From NCBI GenBank assembly GCA_031414695.1, contig JANNWG010000007.1, positions 18,903 through 82,902 of the forward strand: 64,000 nucleotides of DNA, read 5' to 3'. The notes below the pieces were generated by a model. The model was given only the letters and a program-made list of their open reading frames with translations, was not told the origin of the DNA and did not search any database. The translations under genes and the position numbers were made by a program. Origin of the DNA: UKL13-2 sp031414695 (GTDB taxonomy: Bacteria; Pseudomonadota; Gammaproteobacteria; Burkholderiales; Usitatibacteraceae). This document shows positions 42,250 to 50,842 of this stretch, piece by piece (position 1 is the stretch's first letter; the number at the start of each line of letters is the position of its first letter).

Positions 42250-43536
42250 TTGAATCAGAAGAATATTGGTGTTGTCGGATTAGGCTATGTTGGGCTTCCA
42301 CTAGCAGTCGAGTTCGGCAAACTTTTCCCGACCATTGGTTTTGACATTTCAGAAGATAAACTTGCGCAATATCGCAATCATATTGATCCGACGGGTGAAG
42401 TATCGAGCGCCGAGTTAAAAGCGGCTAATCTTGTGCAATTTTCAAGTGACCCTGCAAGTCTAGCTATCGCCGACATCATCATTGTGGCCGTTCCCACGCC
42501 TGTAAACGATGCACGTCTTCCTGATTTTTCGCCTCTTATTTCGGCTAGCCGCGCCATTGCCCCATATATGAAAGATGGTGCAGTCATTGTTTATGAATCA
42601 ACGGTTTACCCAGGTGCAACCGAAGAAGTTTGTATCCCCATACTAGAGCAAGCCTCTGGCAAAAAATGGAAAAAAGATTTCTTTGTTGGTTATTCCCCAG
42701 AGCGAATTAACCCAGGCGATAAAGAACACACGCTGACCAAAATTACTAAAGTTGTCTCAGGCGACACGCCTGCTACGCTAGATATTGTTGCTGAAGTCTA
42801 TGGTGCAGTTGTTACCGCTGGCGTTTATCGTGCGTCGAGTATTGCAGTTGCGGAAGCGGCGAAGGTTATCGAAAACACGCAGCGTGATCTAAATATCGCC
42901 CTCATGAATGAGTTGGCAGTAATTTTTAATCGCATGGGCTTAGACACTAAAGAAGTGCTCGATGCTGCAGGCACAAAGTGGAATTTTCTTAAATTTAAGC
43001 CAGGCCTAGTCGGTGGACACTGCATAGGCGTTGATCCGTATTACCTCACCTATCAAGCCGAAAAATTTGGGCATCACCCTGAAGTTATTCTCGCTGGTCG
43101 CCGCATCAATGACAGCATGGGTGCCTATATCGCATCGCAAACAATTAAGAGCATGGTGAGTGCCTTCGGCAAACTCAACAGCGGCAAAGTTAATATGCTC
43201 GGCATGACTTTCAAAGAAGACTGCCCTGATCTGCGGAACACCAAAGTCGTTGATATTGTCAATGCCTTACGCGAGTATGGTCAAGAGGTTATCGTTCATG
43301 ATCCCTATGCCGATACCAACGAAGCAGAGTCACATTACGGTGAAAAATTAACCGACTGGCAAGAGCTTCCTGTTGCAGACGTATTAGTGCTTGCTGTTTC
43401 ACATCAACACTATTTACAAATGCCATTGGACGATTTGCTCGACAAGGTTAAACCCAATGGCGTCGTTATCGATGTCAAATCCGTGCTCGACCGCACCGAA
43501 TTAGCACAGCGCGGCATCACGCTCTGGCGTCTCTAA
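42250..43536 (+). CDS. tviB: UDP-N-acetyl sugar 6-dehydrogenase (TviB/WbpA-like)
   Basis: This 428-residue protein is read from a TTG at 42250 with AGGGAG at a 5-6 base spacing. It has the NAD motif IGVVGLGYVGLPLAVEFGK, VAVPTPVNDARLPDFSPL, IVYESTVYPGATEEVCIP and the catalytic cysteine in GLVGGHCIGVDPYYLTYQAE. PTIGFDIS near the N-terminus and the length fit the VipA/TviB subgroup, which oxidises UDP-GlcNAc (or UDP-GalNAc) at C6. The stop overlaps the WecA-like ATG by one base. Confidence 0.92.
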   Translation: MNQKNIGVVGLGYVGLPLAVEFGKLFPTIGFDISEDKLAQYRNHIDPTGEVSSAELKAANLVQFSSDPASLAIADIIIVAVPTPVNDARLPDFSPLISASRAIAPYMKDGAVIVYESTVYPGATEEVCIPILEQASGKKWKKDFFVGYSPERINPGDKEHTLTKITKVVSGDTPATLDIVAEVYGAVVTAGVYRASSIAVAEAAKVIENTQRDLNIALMNELAVIFNRMGLDTKEVLDAAGTKWNFLKFKPGLVGGHCIGVDPYYLTYQAEKFGHHPEVILAGRRINDSMGAYIASQTIKSMVSAFGKLNSGKVNMLGMTFKEDCPDLRNTKVVDIVNALREYGQEVIVHDPYADTNEAESHYGEKLTDWQELPVADVLVLAVSHQHYLQMPLDDLLDKVKPNGVVIDVKSVLDRTELAQRGITLWRL

Positions 43537-44609
43537 TGATAAGTCTGAGCATATTTTTATCGGGTTTTGGTGGAGCGTTATTGCTATTGCTGTTACTCAT
43601 CCCCTTAGCACCCAAGCTTCATTTAATTGATCTTCCCGGTGGCCGCAAAGAGCATGACAACACTACGCCACTCGTCGGCGGGTTAGCGATTGCGCTCACG
43701 TTTGCGGTTGCGCTATTTTTTTTAGCGCCCACATATTTGGTGGGCATTTTATTGGCTACCTTGTTGATATTGGCAATCGGTGTGGCGGATGATATTCACG
43801 AAATTCTGCCAATCCCTAAATTTCTCGCGCAAGCAGCAGCCTGTCTCATCATGGCATTTTTAGCGGATGTAGTGCTAAATAAAGTCGGCAATTTATTCGG
43901 CTTTGGCGCAATTGGCTTATGGGTGTTTACAATACCCATGACAGTCTTCGCCGTCATTGGTGTTATTAACGCGATCAATATGGCCGATGGTATTGATGGT
44001 CACGTAGGTAGCATCGCCTTCATAACCTTTACCGCTTACGCCTATGTGGCTTATGAGTCAGCATTGTGGGATGACTATCGGCTGCTGCTAGTCCTTGCAG
44101 GTGCGGTGGCAGGCTTTCACCTACTCAATGCACGCTGGCCTTGGAATAAACAGGCGAGAACCTTTTTAGGCGACACCGGCAGCATGTTGCTTGGGTTTCT
44201 GATTGGCTGGTTTGCGATTGAATTAACTGCAGGCAATGGCGCCTCATCAACTGTTACAAAAACATTTCCTGCTATTTGTGCGCTATGGGTGATCGTGATG
44301 CCGCTTTGCGATTGCGTATCGCTGATGATTCGGCGCAAGCTCGCGCGCCGTAGTATGTTTGTCGCCGATCGCCAGCATTTACATCATTACCTGCTAAATC
44401 GCGGGTTAACGGTGGGAGAAGCTAGCTTGGTCAGTGCTGCACTCAATACAATTTGCGCGCTTATCGGTGTTGTCAGCTGGAAGCTTGGTGTGCCTGAGCC
44501 TGTTATGTTTGTCGCCTTTATTGCGCTTTTTGCCGCATATCACACCTACATGCTCATTGCATTTCGAGCTATGCCGCAGCATAGTCAGATGGGTGCTAAA
44601 CCAACATAA
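43536..44609 (+). CDS. wecA: Undecaprenyl-phosphate N-acetylhexosamine-1-phosphate transferase (WecA/MraY family)
   Basis: This 357-residue protein has 10-11 helices. The cytoplasmic loops hold DLPGGRKEHDNTTPLVGGLA, the acidic VADDIHE, NAINMADGIDGHVGS, and FLGDTGSMLLGFLIGW with the histidine-rich DRQHLHHYLLNRG. These are WecA-family hallmarks. It would start the repeat unit by moving HexNAc-1-phosphate to undecaprenyl phosphate. It is the last gene of the island. Confidence 0.92.
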   Translation: MISLSIFLSGFGGALLLLLLLIPLAPKLHLIDLPGGRKEHDNTTPLVGGLAIALTFAVALFFLAPTYLVGILLATLLILAIGVADDIHEILPIPKFLAQAAACLIMAFLADVVLNKVGNLFGFGAIGLWVFTIPMTVFAVIGVINAINMADGIDGHVGSIAFITFTAYAYVAYESALWDDYRLLLVLAGAVAGFHLLNARWPWNKQARTFLGDTGSMLLGFLIGWFAIELTAGNGASSTVTKTFPAICALWVIVMPLCDCVSLMIRRKLARRSMFVADRQHLHHYLLNRGLTVGEASLVSAALNTICALIGVVSWKLGVPEPVMFVAFIALFAAYHTYMLIAFRAMPQHSQMGAKPT

Positions 44610-44626
44610 TTCGTCTTGTTGCAGCA

Positions 44627-44653
44627 TTGAAATTTCACAATTTGACCGCATAT
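44627..44653 (+). promoter_or_regulatory. Possible sigma32-like promoter of htpX
   Basis: TTGAAA (44627-44632), 13 bases, then CCGCATAT (44646-44653), near the heat-shock consensus CTTGAAA / CCCCATnT. About 90 bases before the htpX ATG. HtpX is heat-shock controlled in E. coli, which makes the match plausible, but it is short. Confidence 0.35.
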
Positions 44654-44744
44654 CCTTTCGCATCACAGGATATTATTGGCGAACGCTTGCTGTAAATTAA
44701 TGTCCCTGCAACATCATCATTTTTCTTCACGGAGTCACAAAACC

Positions 44745-45617
44745 ATGAAACGAGTATTTCTCTTCTTAGTCACAAACATTGCCATCATGCTGGTGCTAAG
44801 CATTGTCGTCAGCGCGCTGGGTGTGAATCAATTTATGAGCAAAAACGGGCTCAATCTGCCCATGCTGCTTGCCTTTTCCGCTGTAATTGGTTTTACCGGC
44901 TCGTTTATTTCACTACTCATTTCCAAGCCAATGGCGAAATGGTCAACCGGCGCACAGGTAATTACCACACCGCAAAACGAGACTGAGCGCTGGTTAGTCG
45001 CGTCGGTACAGCGTTTAGCAAATAAAGCCAATATCGGTATGCCTGAGGTGGCCGTGTATCAAGGCGCGCCAAATGCATTTGCCACGGGTGCGTTTAAAAA
45101 TTCCTCACTGGTAGCGGTTTCTACTGGGCTCTTGGAATCGATGACCAAAGATGAAGTCGAAGCCGTTCTCGCCCATGAAGTGGCTCACGTGGCGAATGGC
45201 GATATGATCACACTAACCTTGATCCAAGGTGTAGTGAATACGTTTGTGGTGTTCTTATCCAAAATCGTGGGCTATTTTGTTGATCGCGTTGTGCTACGTA
45301 ATAACAGTGACGCGCCTGGTATTGGCTACTATGTAACCGATATTGCCTGTCAGCTGATTTTAGGAATACTCGCCTCAACTATTGTGGCGTGGTTTTCGCG
45401 TCAACGAGAATTTCGCGCTGATGCGGGTGCCGCGCAACTCTTAGGTCGCCCAGATTCAATGGTAGCGGCGCTACGTCGACTTGGTGGGCTTGAGCCTGGT
45501 GAATTACCAAAATCAATGGCTGCATCGGGCATATCAGACAAAGCTGGCATCATGGCGTTATTTTCTAGTCATCCGCCGATTGAACAACGCATTGCCGCAT
45601 TGCAAAATCGCACTTAA
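44745..45617 (+). CDS. htpX: Membrane zinc protease HtpX
   Basis: This is a 290-residue M48B protease from the ATG at 44745, with ACGGAG at about a 9-base spacing (E. coli HtpX is about 293). It has two N-terminal helices (about 4-22 and 36-54), zinc motif VLAHEVAHVANGDM, RQREFRADAGAAQLLGRP with the third zinc ligand, and SSHPPIEQRIAALQ near the end. It degrades damaged inner-membrane proteins together with FtsH. An earlier in-frame ATG at 44676 adds a non-family N-terminus. Confidence 0.95.
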   Translation: MKRVFLFLVTNIAIMLVLSIVVSALGVNQFMSKNGLNLPMLLAFSAVIGFTGSFISLLISKPMAKWSTGAQVITTPQNETERWLVASVQRLANKANIGMPEVAVYQGAPNAFATGAFKNSSLVAVSTGLLESMTKDEVEAVLAHEVAHVANGDMITLTLIQGVVNTFVVFLSKIVGYFVDRVVLRNNSDAPGIGYYVTDIACQLILGILASTIVAWFSRQREFRADAGAAQLLGRPDSMVAALRRLGGLEPGELPKSMAASGISDKAGIMALFSSHPPIEQRIAALQNRT

Positions 45618-45635
45618 ATTAACCGAAAACAAAAA

Positions 45636-45666
45636 AGCCGCTTATTGAAAAATAAGCGGCTTTTTT
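45636..45666. terminator. Bidirectional rho-independent terminator
   Basis: AGCCGCTTATT (45636-45646) pairs with AATAAGCGGCT (45651-45661), flanked by six A and followed by T's. It separates the convergent htpX and the hypothetical gene at 45688. Confidence 0.92.
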
Positions 45667-45687
45667 ATTGGGTAACGCAAATAGAGG

Positions 45688-46479
45688 TTACTTCTTAAAT
45701 AGCCCAAATAATCCGCGTTTCTTTACCTCATCCTCTTCTTCGCTTTTCGGGTTTGGATCAACCGCATACTGCACGTTTTTAGTTGAGGCCTTTGGATATT
45801 GGCCGCTAACGCCACCAGCATTAAATGTGGGACGACGATTGTATTGCTCAAAGTTAGTTTCGGCTTGACCAATAAAAAGCTTGGCTAGCTCTTCGAGCGA
45901 TTTGTCATCGATAACGCTTGGTTCTACGGTGTAAATGGATGGGCCAAAATCTTCAACATTTTTGAGCTTAAAGCGAATTACGCCTTCATCATAATCACCA
46001 ACTATATCCGCACCGCAAATCACTTCATTATTAACGGTAAAAAATTCATGAGTCACCACGCGTCGATCATTACGAAACGGCTCGGAAGTAAAGCGCATAT
46101 TGTTTTGCCAAAGCAAATCACGAAAACGCTCAATTAATTCTGCCTCACGCTTGATTGTCATCACTTCCGCTTTGGCGCGCCGAAACGTAACATTCAGCTC
46201 TTCATAATGTTCGCTGTTATTGCGCTGAGATGTTCGGTATTCGATTCGATAATCGCTTTGCGTGAGCCCATCAATCTTACCAACGGTGAGAAGGTTGTAG
46301 CTGCGCTCGCAAGGCGGTTTCACCACATTGAGTTGGCGAAACAATTCGTTCATGTATCTATAAATCGAGCGCATTGCCTGATCAACCTGAATCGCATTTG
46401 CTTTTAAGGATTGTGTTCGCTGCGCTTCTTGATTTTTTAGCGTCTCTGCTTCTTTTTTGAGATCGTCTAACAGTCCCAT
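45688..46479 (-). CDS. Conserved-looking cytoplasmic protein of unknown function
   Basis: This 263-residue protein has no signal or TM segment. It opens MGLLDDLKKEAETLKNQEAQ with a coiled-coil start (about 4-45), a mixed central region (about 50-200; RYMNELFRQLNV, RFRDLLWQNNMRF, HEFFTVNNEVICGADI), then a variable charged tail (KSEEEDEVKKRGLFGLFKK). I do not recognise a domain. The normal codon pattern, ATG start and strong terminator downstream support a real gene. Confidence 0.75.
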   Translation of the reverse strand: MGLLDDLKKEAETLKNQEAQRTQSLKANAIQVDQAMRSIYRYMNELFRQLNVVKPPCERSYNLLTVGKIDGLTQSDYRIEYRTSQRNNSEHYEELNVTFRRAKAEVMTIKREAELIERFRDLLWQNNMRFTSEPFRNDRRVVTHEFFTVNNEVICGADIVGDYDEGVIRFKLKNVEDFGPSIYTVEPSVIDDKSLEELAKLFIGQAETNFEQYNRRPTFNAGGVSGQYPKASTKNVQYAVDPNPKSEEEDEVKKRGLFGLFKK

Positions 46480-46683
46480 AGGTGAACCTTTGATATTAGT
46501 ATTTGTGTGCGTCGTTTGTTTGTTAAATCATTTTAACTTAGTGCCGCCCGAGTTTCAGTCCCATGTTTGCGGTAACGATTACATTTTTAGCAGATTTATG
46601 TTTTGACGTAATATTCACGCATCGGCGGGGACGTTAGGCCACTGGCAAAAAATTTTTTACGATTAGCATTTTGGATACTCTAC

Positions 46684-48183
46684 ATGAACGCAATTTTGTC
46701 ATTAGATTTAGGCACCACCAGCGCACGCGCAATAGTTTTTAATCAAGCGGGCGGCATTATTAGCCAGTCGCAGCATGAGTTTACCCAACACTTTCCGCAA
46801 GCGGGTTGGGTTGAGCATGATGCCAATGAAATTTGGCAAACCCAATGCGCGGTGGCGGCAGAAGCAATCAACGTGGCGCAACAAAAAGGCGCCATGATTG
46901 TGGGTCTGGGCATTACCAACCAACGCGAAACGACAGTAGTGTGGAACCGCGCGACTGGCGAGCCAATAGCGCCCGCCATTGTTTGGCAGGATCGACGCAC
47001 GTCTGAGTACTGCCAATCGTTGATTGATGCTGGTCATACTGATCTGATTCGCGATAAAACAGGGCTCGTGATTGACGCGTATTTTTCGGGCACAAAGTTG
47101 AAATGGTTGTTGGATCATGTCCCAAACGCACGAAAATCGGCCAAACGCGGTGAATTGGCGTTCGGCACAATGGATAGCTGGTTAATTTATAAGCTTACTC
47201 AAGGCAAAGTCCATGCCACCGATGTCTCGAATGCGTCGCGCACTATGTTGTTTAACATTCATACGCTTAAATGGGATGAAACGCTGCTCGCGCTAATGGA
47301 TATTCCGCGCGATGAAAGTAGCTTGTTGCCCAAAATTGTCAGCTCTAGTGGCGTAATTGGCGAGACAGCAGGTATTAATGGCATACCTGCTGGCATACCA
47401 ATTGCAGGTATCGCAGGCGATCAACAAGCCGCCCTATTTGGTCAAGGTTGCCATACAGCGGGCATGGCAAAAAACACCTACGGTACTGGTTGCTTTATGC
47501 TCATGCATACAGGCGATAAACCAAGCACATCAAAGCATAAGCTACTTACAACAGTGGCATGGAGACTCGGGGAAGATAAACCCGAATATGCGCTTGAGGG
47601 TAGCGTTTTTATCGCCGGTGCCGCCGTGCAATGGCTACGCGATGGCTTAGGATTAATTCAACACGCCAGCGAAATGACAGCACTTGCGGCGAGTGTGCCA
47701 GATACCAATGGTGTTGCCTTCGTACCGGCGTTTGCTGGGCTTGGCACGCCATATTGGGATGCAAGCGCACGCGGTACTATCTTAGGGCTTACTAGAGGCA
47801 CAACTAAGGCGCATATCGCGCGTGCCACATTAGAAGCCATTGCGTTCCAGTCGGCAGATGTGTTTAATGCCATGCGCGCTGATACGGGGCTGGATTTAAC
47901 GGCACTTCGCGTTGATGGTGGCGCGACAGCTAATCCACTGCTGATGCAGTTTCAGGCTGATATTTTAGGTATTCCGGTGGTTGCGCCCGCCATCACCGAA
48001 ACCACTGCGCTTGGTGCGGCCTACTTGGCGGGATTAGCTGTTGGCATATGGCAGACAAAAGCTGACATCGCCGCGCAGTGGCAAATCAGTCAGCAATGGT
48101 CACCAACCATGTCACGCGACGAAGCCGAAAGCCGAATGTCGCGTTGGCAAATAGCGGTAGAACACGCAAAAGGCTGGGCTTGA
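46684..48183 (+). CDS. glpK: Glycerol kinase
   Basis: This 499-residue FGGY-family kinase matches the usual length of about 500. N-terminal SLDLGTTSARAIVFNQAGG, WVEHDANEIW, GITNQRETTVVWNR and FGTMDSWLIYKLTQG are followed by the C-terminal GAAVQWLRDGLG, PAFAGLGTPYWDASARG and DGGATANPLLMQFQADILG. It phosphorylates glycerol to glycerol-3-phosphate in the cytoplasm. No glpF, glpD or glpR is adjacent, so it stands alone here. Confidence 0.95.
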   Translation: MNAILSLDLGTTSARAIVFNQAGGIISQSQHEFTQHFPQAGWVEHDANEIWQTQCAVAAEAINVAQQKGAMIVGLGITNQRETTVVWNRATGEPIAPAIVWQDRRTSEYCQSLIDAGHTDLIRDKTGLVIDAYFSGTKLKWLLDHVPNARKSAKRGELAFGTMDSWLIYKLTQGKVHATDVSNASRTMLFNIHTLKWDETLLALMDIPRDESSLLPKIVSSSGVIGETAGINGIPAGIPIAGIAGDQQAALFGQGCHTAGMAKNTYGTGCFMLMHTGDKPSTSKHKLLTTVAWRLGEDKPEYALEGSVFIAGAAVQWLRDGLGLIQHASEMTALAASVPDTNGVAFVPAFAGLGTPYWDASARGTILGLTRGTTKAHIARATLEAIAFQSADVFNAMRADTGLDLTALRVDGGATANPLLMQFQADILGIPVVAPAITETTALGAAYLAGLAVGIWQTKADIAAQWQISQQWSPTMSRDEAESRMSRWQIAVEHAKGWA

Positions 48184-48199
48184 AAGCCATTAAGAGAAA

Positions 48200-48275
48200 A
48201 AAATGTCTAATACTGACGGGCATTTTCGAGCCAAATTGCCTCAAATCGCCCTACCCTATTAGAGTTTTAACATTA
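48200..48275 (+). repeat. Dispersed imperfect palindrome, copy C
   Basis: TACTGACGGGCATTTTCGAG, then CC, a spacer and CCTCAAATCGCCCTACCCTA with TTAGAGTTTTAACATT. The right half aligns almost base for base with copy A (GAAAATGCCCGCCCCTGTTA, GGGTTTTAATATT). It follows glpK. Confidence 0.58.
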
Positions 48276-48331
48276 TCTCTCTACAGTAATCGCGAGTTTT
48301 AACTTAACGCACAACGCGCAATACCAAACGC

Positions 48332-49120
48332 TTAGCGTTTAATCGCACCAAATACACGCCGCAAAATATCGCTGCCCGCGCCAACTGGGTCGCGACGTAT
48401 TTTTTTCTCTTCTTCGCCAATCATTAAATACAGCCCGTCGAGCGCTTTGTTAGTGACGTGCGTTTCAACCTTGCGCTGTTCTGGTTTGAGTTTAACTAAA
48501 CCCGTTTTCTCAACGCGCCCGGCCACATCGTTGTATTGCGAAGCAAGGCCAATTTTATTAGTCACACCGGTGACAATCGGCAGAAATTTTTCCGTAAGTG
48601 GTGCCAACGTTTTATCTTTGAAAAACGCGGTGACTGAGTTGTCACCACCGGTCAAGATAGCTTTAGCATCTTGCACACTCATCGCTTTAACCGCGTCCGA
48701 GAGTAATTTTTTCGATTGCGGCACCGCCTGCTCAGCAGCGCGGTTAATACCTAGCTTAAGCGCCTCTATATCTTTGCCGCGACCCAATATTTTCAGGCCT
48801 TTTTCCGCCTTACCAATCCACTCCGGCAGGGCAATGCGCACTAAATCGTTCCCCCAAAAGCCGTCTTGTTTGCCTAGCAGCTGCACGGCAATATCAGCGC
48901 CCTTTTCAAGCGCGGCTTTCACGCCAGCGCTGGCGTCTTTTTGCGTTAAGTCTGCCAATGAAAATGCAAGGCCACGCGGGGTGTATGTGGCCGTTAAGAC
49001 CAACGCTGAAAATACGGCAAGACTTATTATTGATTCGCGTTTAGCGGGGCTTTCAAGCGCTGTGCTATCGGCCTCATTGTGAGCGTCATTGTGGGCAAAA
49101 GGATTAAAGATAATCGACAT
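48332..49120 (-). CDS. DUF4197 family protein
   Basis: This 262-residue protein has an unusual N-terminus: hydrophilic (NPFAHNDAHNEADS), then one helix (about 31-52). The DUF4197 body from about 55 has DLTQKDASAGVKAALEKGAD, AKAILTGGDNSVTAFF and KALDGLYLMIGEEEKKIRRD followed by the end VFGAIKR. The family is exported or membrane-anchored and has no known function. The longer N-terminus suggests an inner-membrane anchor rather than a cleaved signal. Confidence 0.85.
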   Translation of the reverse strand: MSIIFNPFAHNDAHNEADSTALESPAKRESIISLAVFSALVLTATYTPRGLAFSLADLTQKDASAGVKAALEKGADIAVQLLGKQDGFWGNDLVRIALPEWIGKAEKGLKILGRGKDIEALKLGINRAAEQAVPQSKKLLSDAVKAMSVQDAKAILTGGDNSVTAFFKDKTLAPLTEKFLPIVTGVTNKIGLASQYNDVAGRVEKTGLVKLKPEQRKVETHVTNKALDGLYLMIGEEEKKIRRDPVGAGSDILRRVFGAIKR

Positions 49121-49564
49121 GAAAAATTCCTAGTGGGGTTTAGTGTTCTAAATTGGCTTGATGCTATCGAAAAAATCACGAGTGCTAGTTAATTAGATTA
49201 CGTTATATGACTGTTAAGTGGCCAACACACAAGTTGCTAAAAAGTCTTCTGCCCCAATGCGCTTGGGTTAGTTTGTTGTCAACCGTTTGCCCCGAGGTAT
49301 CAAAGAGCTTCATGTTGACGCGCCCCTTGTTACACCTAGTTGAACAGTGCCTATTCGAAGAATACTGCTTCCTATTAGTCTAGCGCCGTTCTCCAAACCC
49401 TTGGTATCAAGTTTTTAGCATACGCGCCTAATGTCACATGGTTTGACAATATGGTGTTTACACTTACCGGCATATTTCACGCCGTAAAAATTGACTTTCA
49501 CCATAATTCCTAGTAACTTACCTACCAGTCAGTTAATAAATTTGCCATTACAGGACTACGTGAT
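49121..49564. other. 444-bp intergenic region upstream of the RND pump genes
   Basis: Divergent gap between the DUF4197 gene and the efflux genes. The right end carries a promoter/operator candidate (49491-49536). No convincing gene is seen elsewhere in it. Confidence 0.6.
49491..49536 (+). promoter_or_regulatory. Candidate repressible promoter of the RND efflux operon
   Basis: TTGACT (49491-49496), 17 bases, TAACTT (49514-49519), overlapped by the imperfect palindrome TTACCTACCAGTCAGTTAA (49518-49536). ACC.ACC.GTC.GT-type sites are bound by TetR-family efflux repressors in other bacteria, as I recall. No regulator gene lies next to the operon. Confidence 0.45.
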
Positions 49565-50827
49565 ATGTACGCTCAGAACAAATCAATGCCAAATAAGCAA
49601 AATAAAGTCATTAAATACAATAGCTTAATAAGCCGATGTGTATTGCCAATTCTTTTACTGGCACTCGTCAGTTGCAGCAAGCAAGAAGCCTCTGCACCAA
49701 CAATACGCCCTGCGCTTGCCTACAAAATTACAGCAGGTAATGGTGCTGATATTGATGTGTATTCGGGTGAAATTCGCGCACGAATCGAAGCTGATCACGC
49801 CTTTCGCGTCGGCGGCAAAATGATCAAACGCATGGTCGATGCAGGCGCAACGGTAAAGCGAGGTCAAGCGCTCGCGCAACTTGATCCACAAGATGTCAAG
49901 TTCACCTCCGAGGCAGCCCGCGCGCAAGTCAGCGCCCAACAAACTGAAGCTGATTTTGCAGAGGCGGAATTAAAACGCTTTCGTGATTTATTTAGCAGGG
50001 GCTTCGTTAGTCAATCTGCACTTGATCAAAAAATTAACGTTGCAAATGCCGCACGTGCGCGGCTAGACGCGCAAAAAGCAAATGCTAATGTCGCCCTTAA
50101 TCAAGCTGGCTACGCCACACTCGTTGCCGAAATGGATGGTGTCGTAACCCAAGTGACAGTGGAGGCCGGCCAAGTCGTCGCCGCAGGCCAAGCCGTCATG
50201 AAAATAGCTAACCCGCGCGAAAAAGAATTAGTGATCAACATACCGGAAGCTAAAATCAGCGCATTTCGCCAAGAAATAGTCGCTAAAAATAACGCCAAAC
50301 GCCCTATCCGCGTACACCTTTGGTCTAGTCCTGAAAAATTCTATGCGGCCACTATCCGTGAAATCGCAGGTGCTGCAGATACGGTGACTCGCACTTACAC
50401 AGCACGCATCGCCATCACCAATGAAAACGAAGACATGGCGCTCGGTATGTCAGGGTTTGCTGCCTTTGAAGGCGCATCGACTCAAGGCGCCATTGCCGTA
50501 CCGCTCTCATCGCTATATGTTAAAGGCGCTGTCACCGGCGTCTGGCAAATCAGCGCTGATAACAAAGTAAGCTTAAAACCCATCACCGTCCTGCAATTCC
50601 GCGAAACCACAGCACTCATTCGTGCCACCACCTTAAAAATTGGCGACAGCATTGTTGCTGCTGGCGTTCACAAGTTGCTCGAAGGTGAAGTGGTAAAACC
50701 GATTGTTGATAAAGAGGTTAAAGGTGACGGCAAAGTCGCCTACGCCATAGAGCCTGCAAAAATTGATACAAAAATAGCCAACGCTTGGCTAACTTGGTCG
50801 TCCACTACTAATAGCGCCTTGAAATAA
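49565..50827 (+). CDS. RND efflux periplasmic adaptor (membrane fusion protein)
   Basis: This 420-residue lipoprotein has the lipobox LLALVSC followed by SKQEAS (about 33-45). A biotinyl-lipoyl/hairpin organisation follows: GGKMIKRMVDAGATVKRGQA, a coiled-coil hairpin (about 105-165) and YATLVAEMDGVVTQVTVEAG, then beta-barrel and membrane-proximal domains. It links the inner-membrane pump to an outer-membrane TolC-type channel. The pump gene follows after 15 bases. No TolC homologue is in the window. Confidence 0.92.
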   Translation: MYAQNKSMPNKQNKVIKYNSLISRCVLPILLLALVSCSKQEASAPTIRPALAYKITAGNGADIDVYSGEIRARIEADHAFRVGGKMIKRMVDAGATVKRGQALAQLDPQDVKFTSEAARAQVSAQQTEADFAEAELKRFRDLFSRGFVSQSALDQKINVANAARARLDAQKANANVALNQAGYATLVAEMDGVVTQVTVEAGQVVAAGQAVMKIANPREKELVINIPEAKISAFRQEIVAKNNAKRPIRVHLWSSPEKFYAATIREIAGAADTVTRTYTARIAITNENEDMALGMSGFAAFEGASTQGAIAVPLSSLYVKGAVTGVWQISADNKVSLKPITVLQFRETTALIRATTLKIGDSIVAAGVHKLLEGEVVKPIVDKEVKGDGKVAYAIEPAKIDTKIANAWLTWSSTTNSALK

Positions 50828-50842
50828 ACAAAGGGAGCGGAC

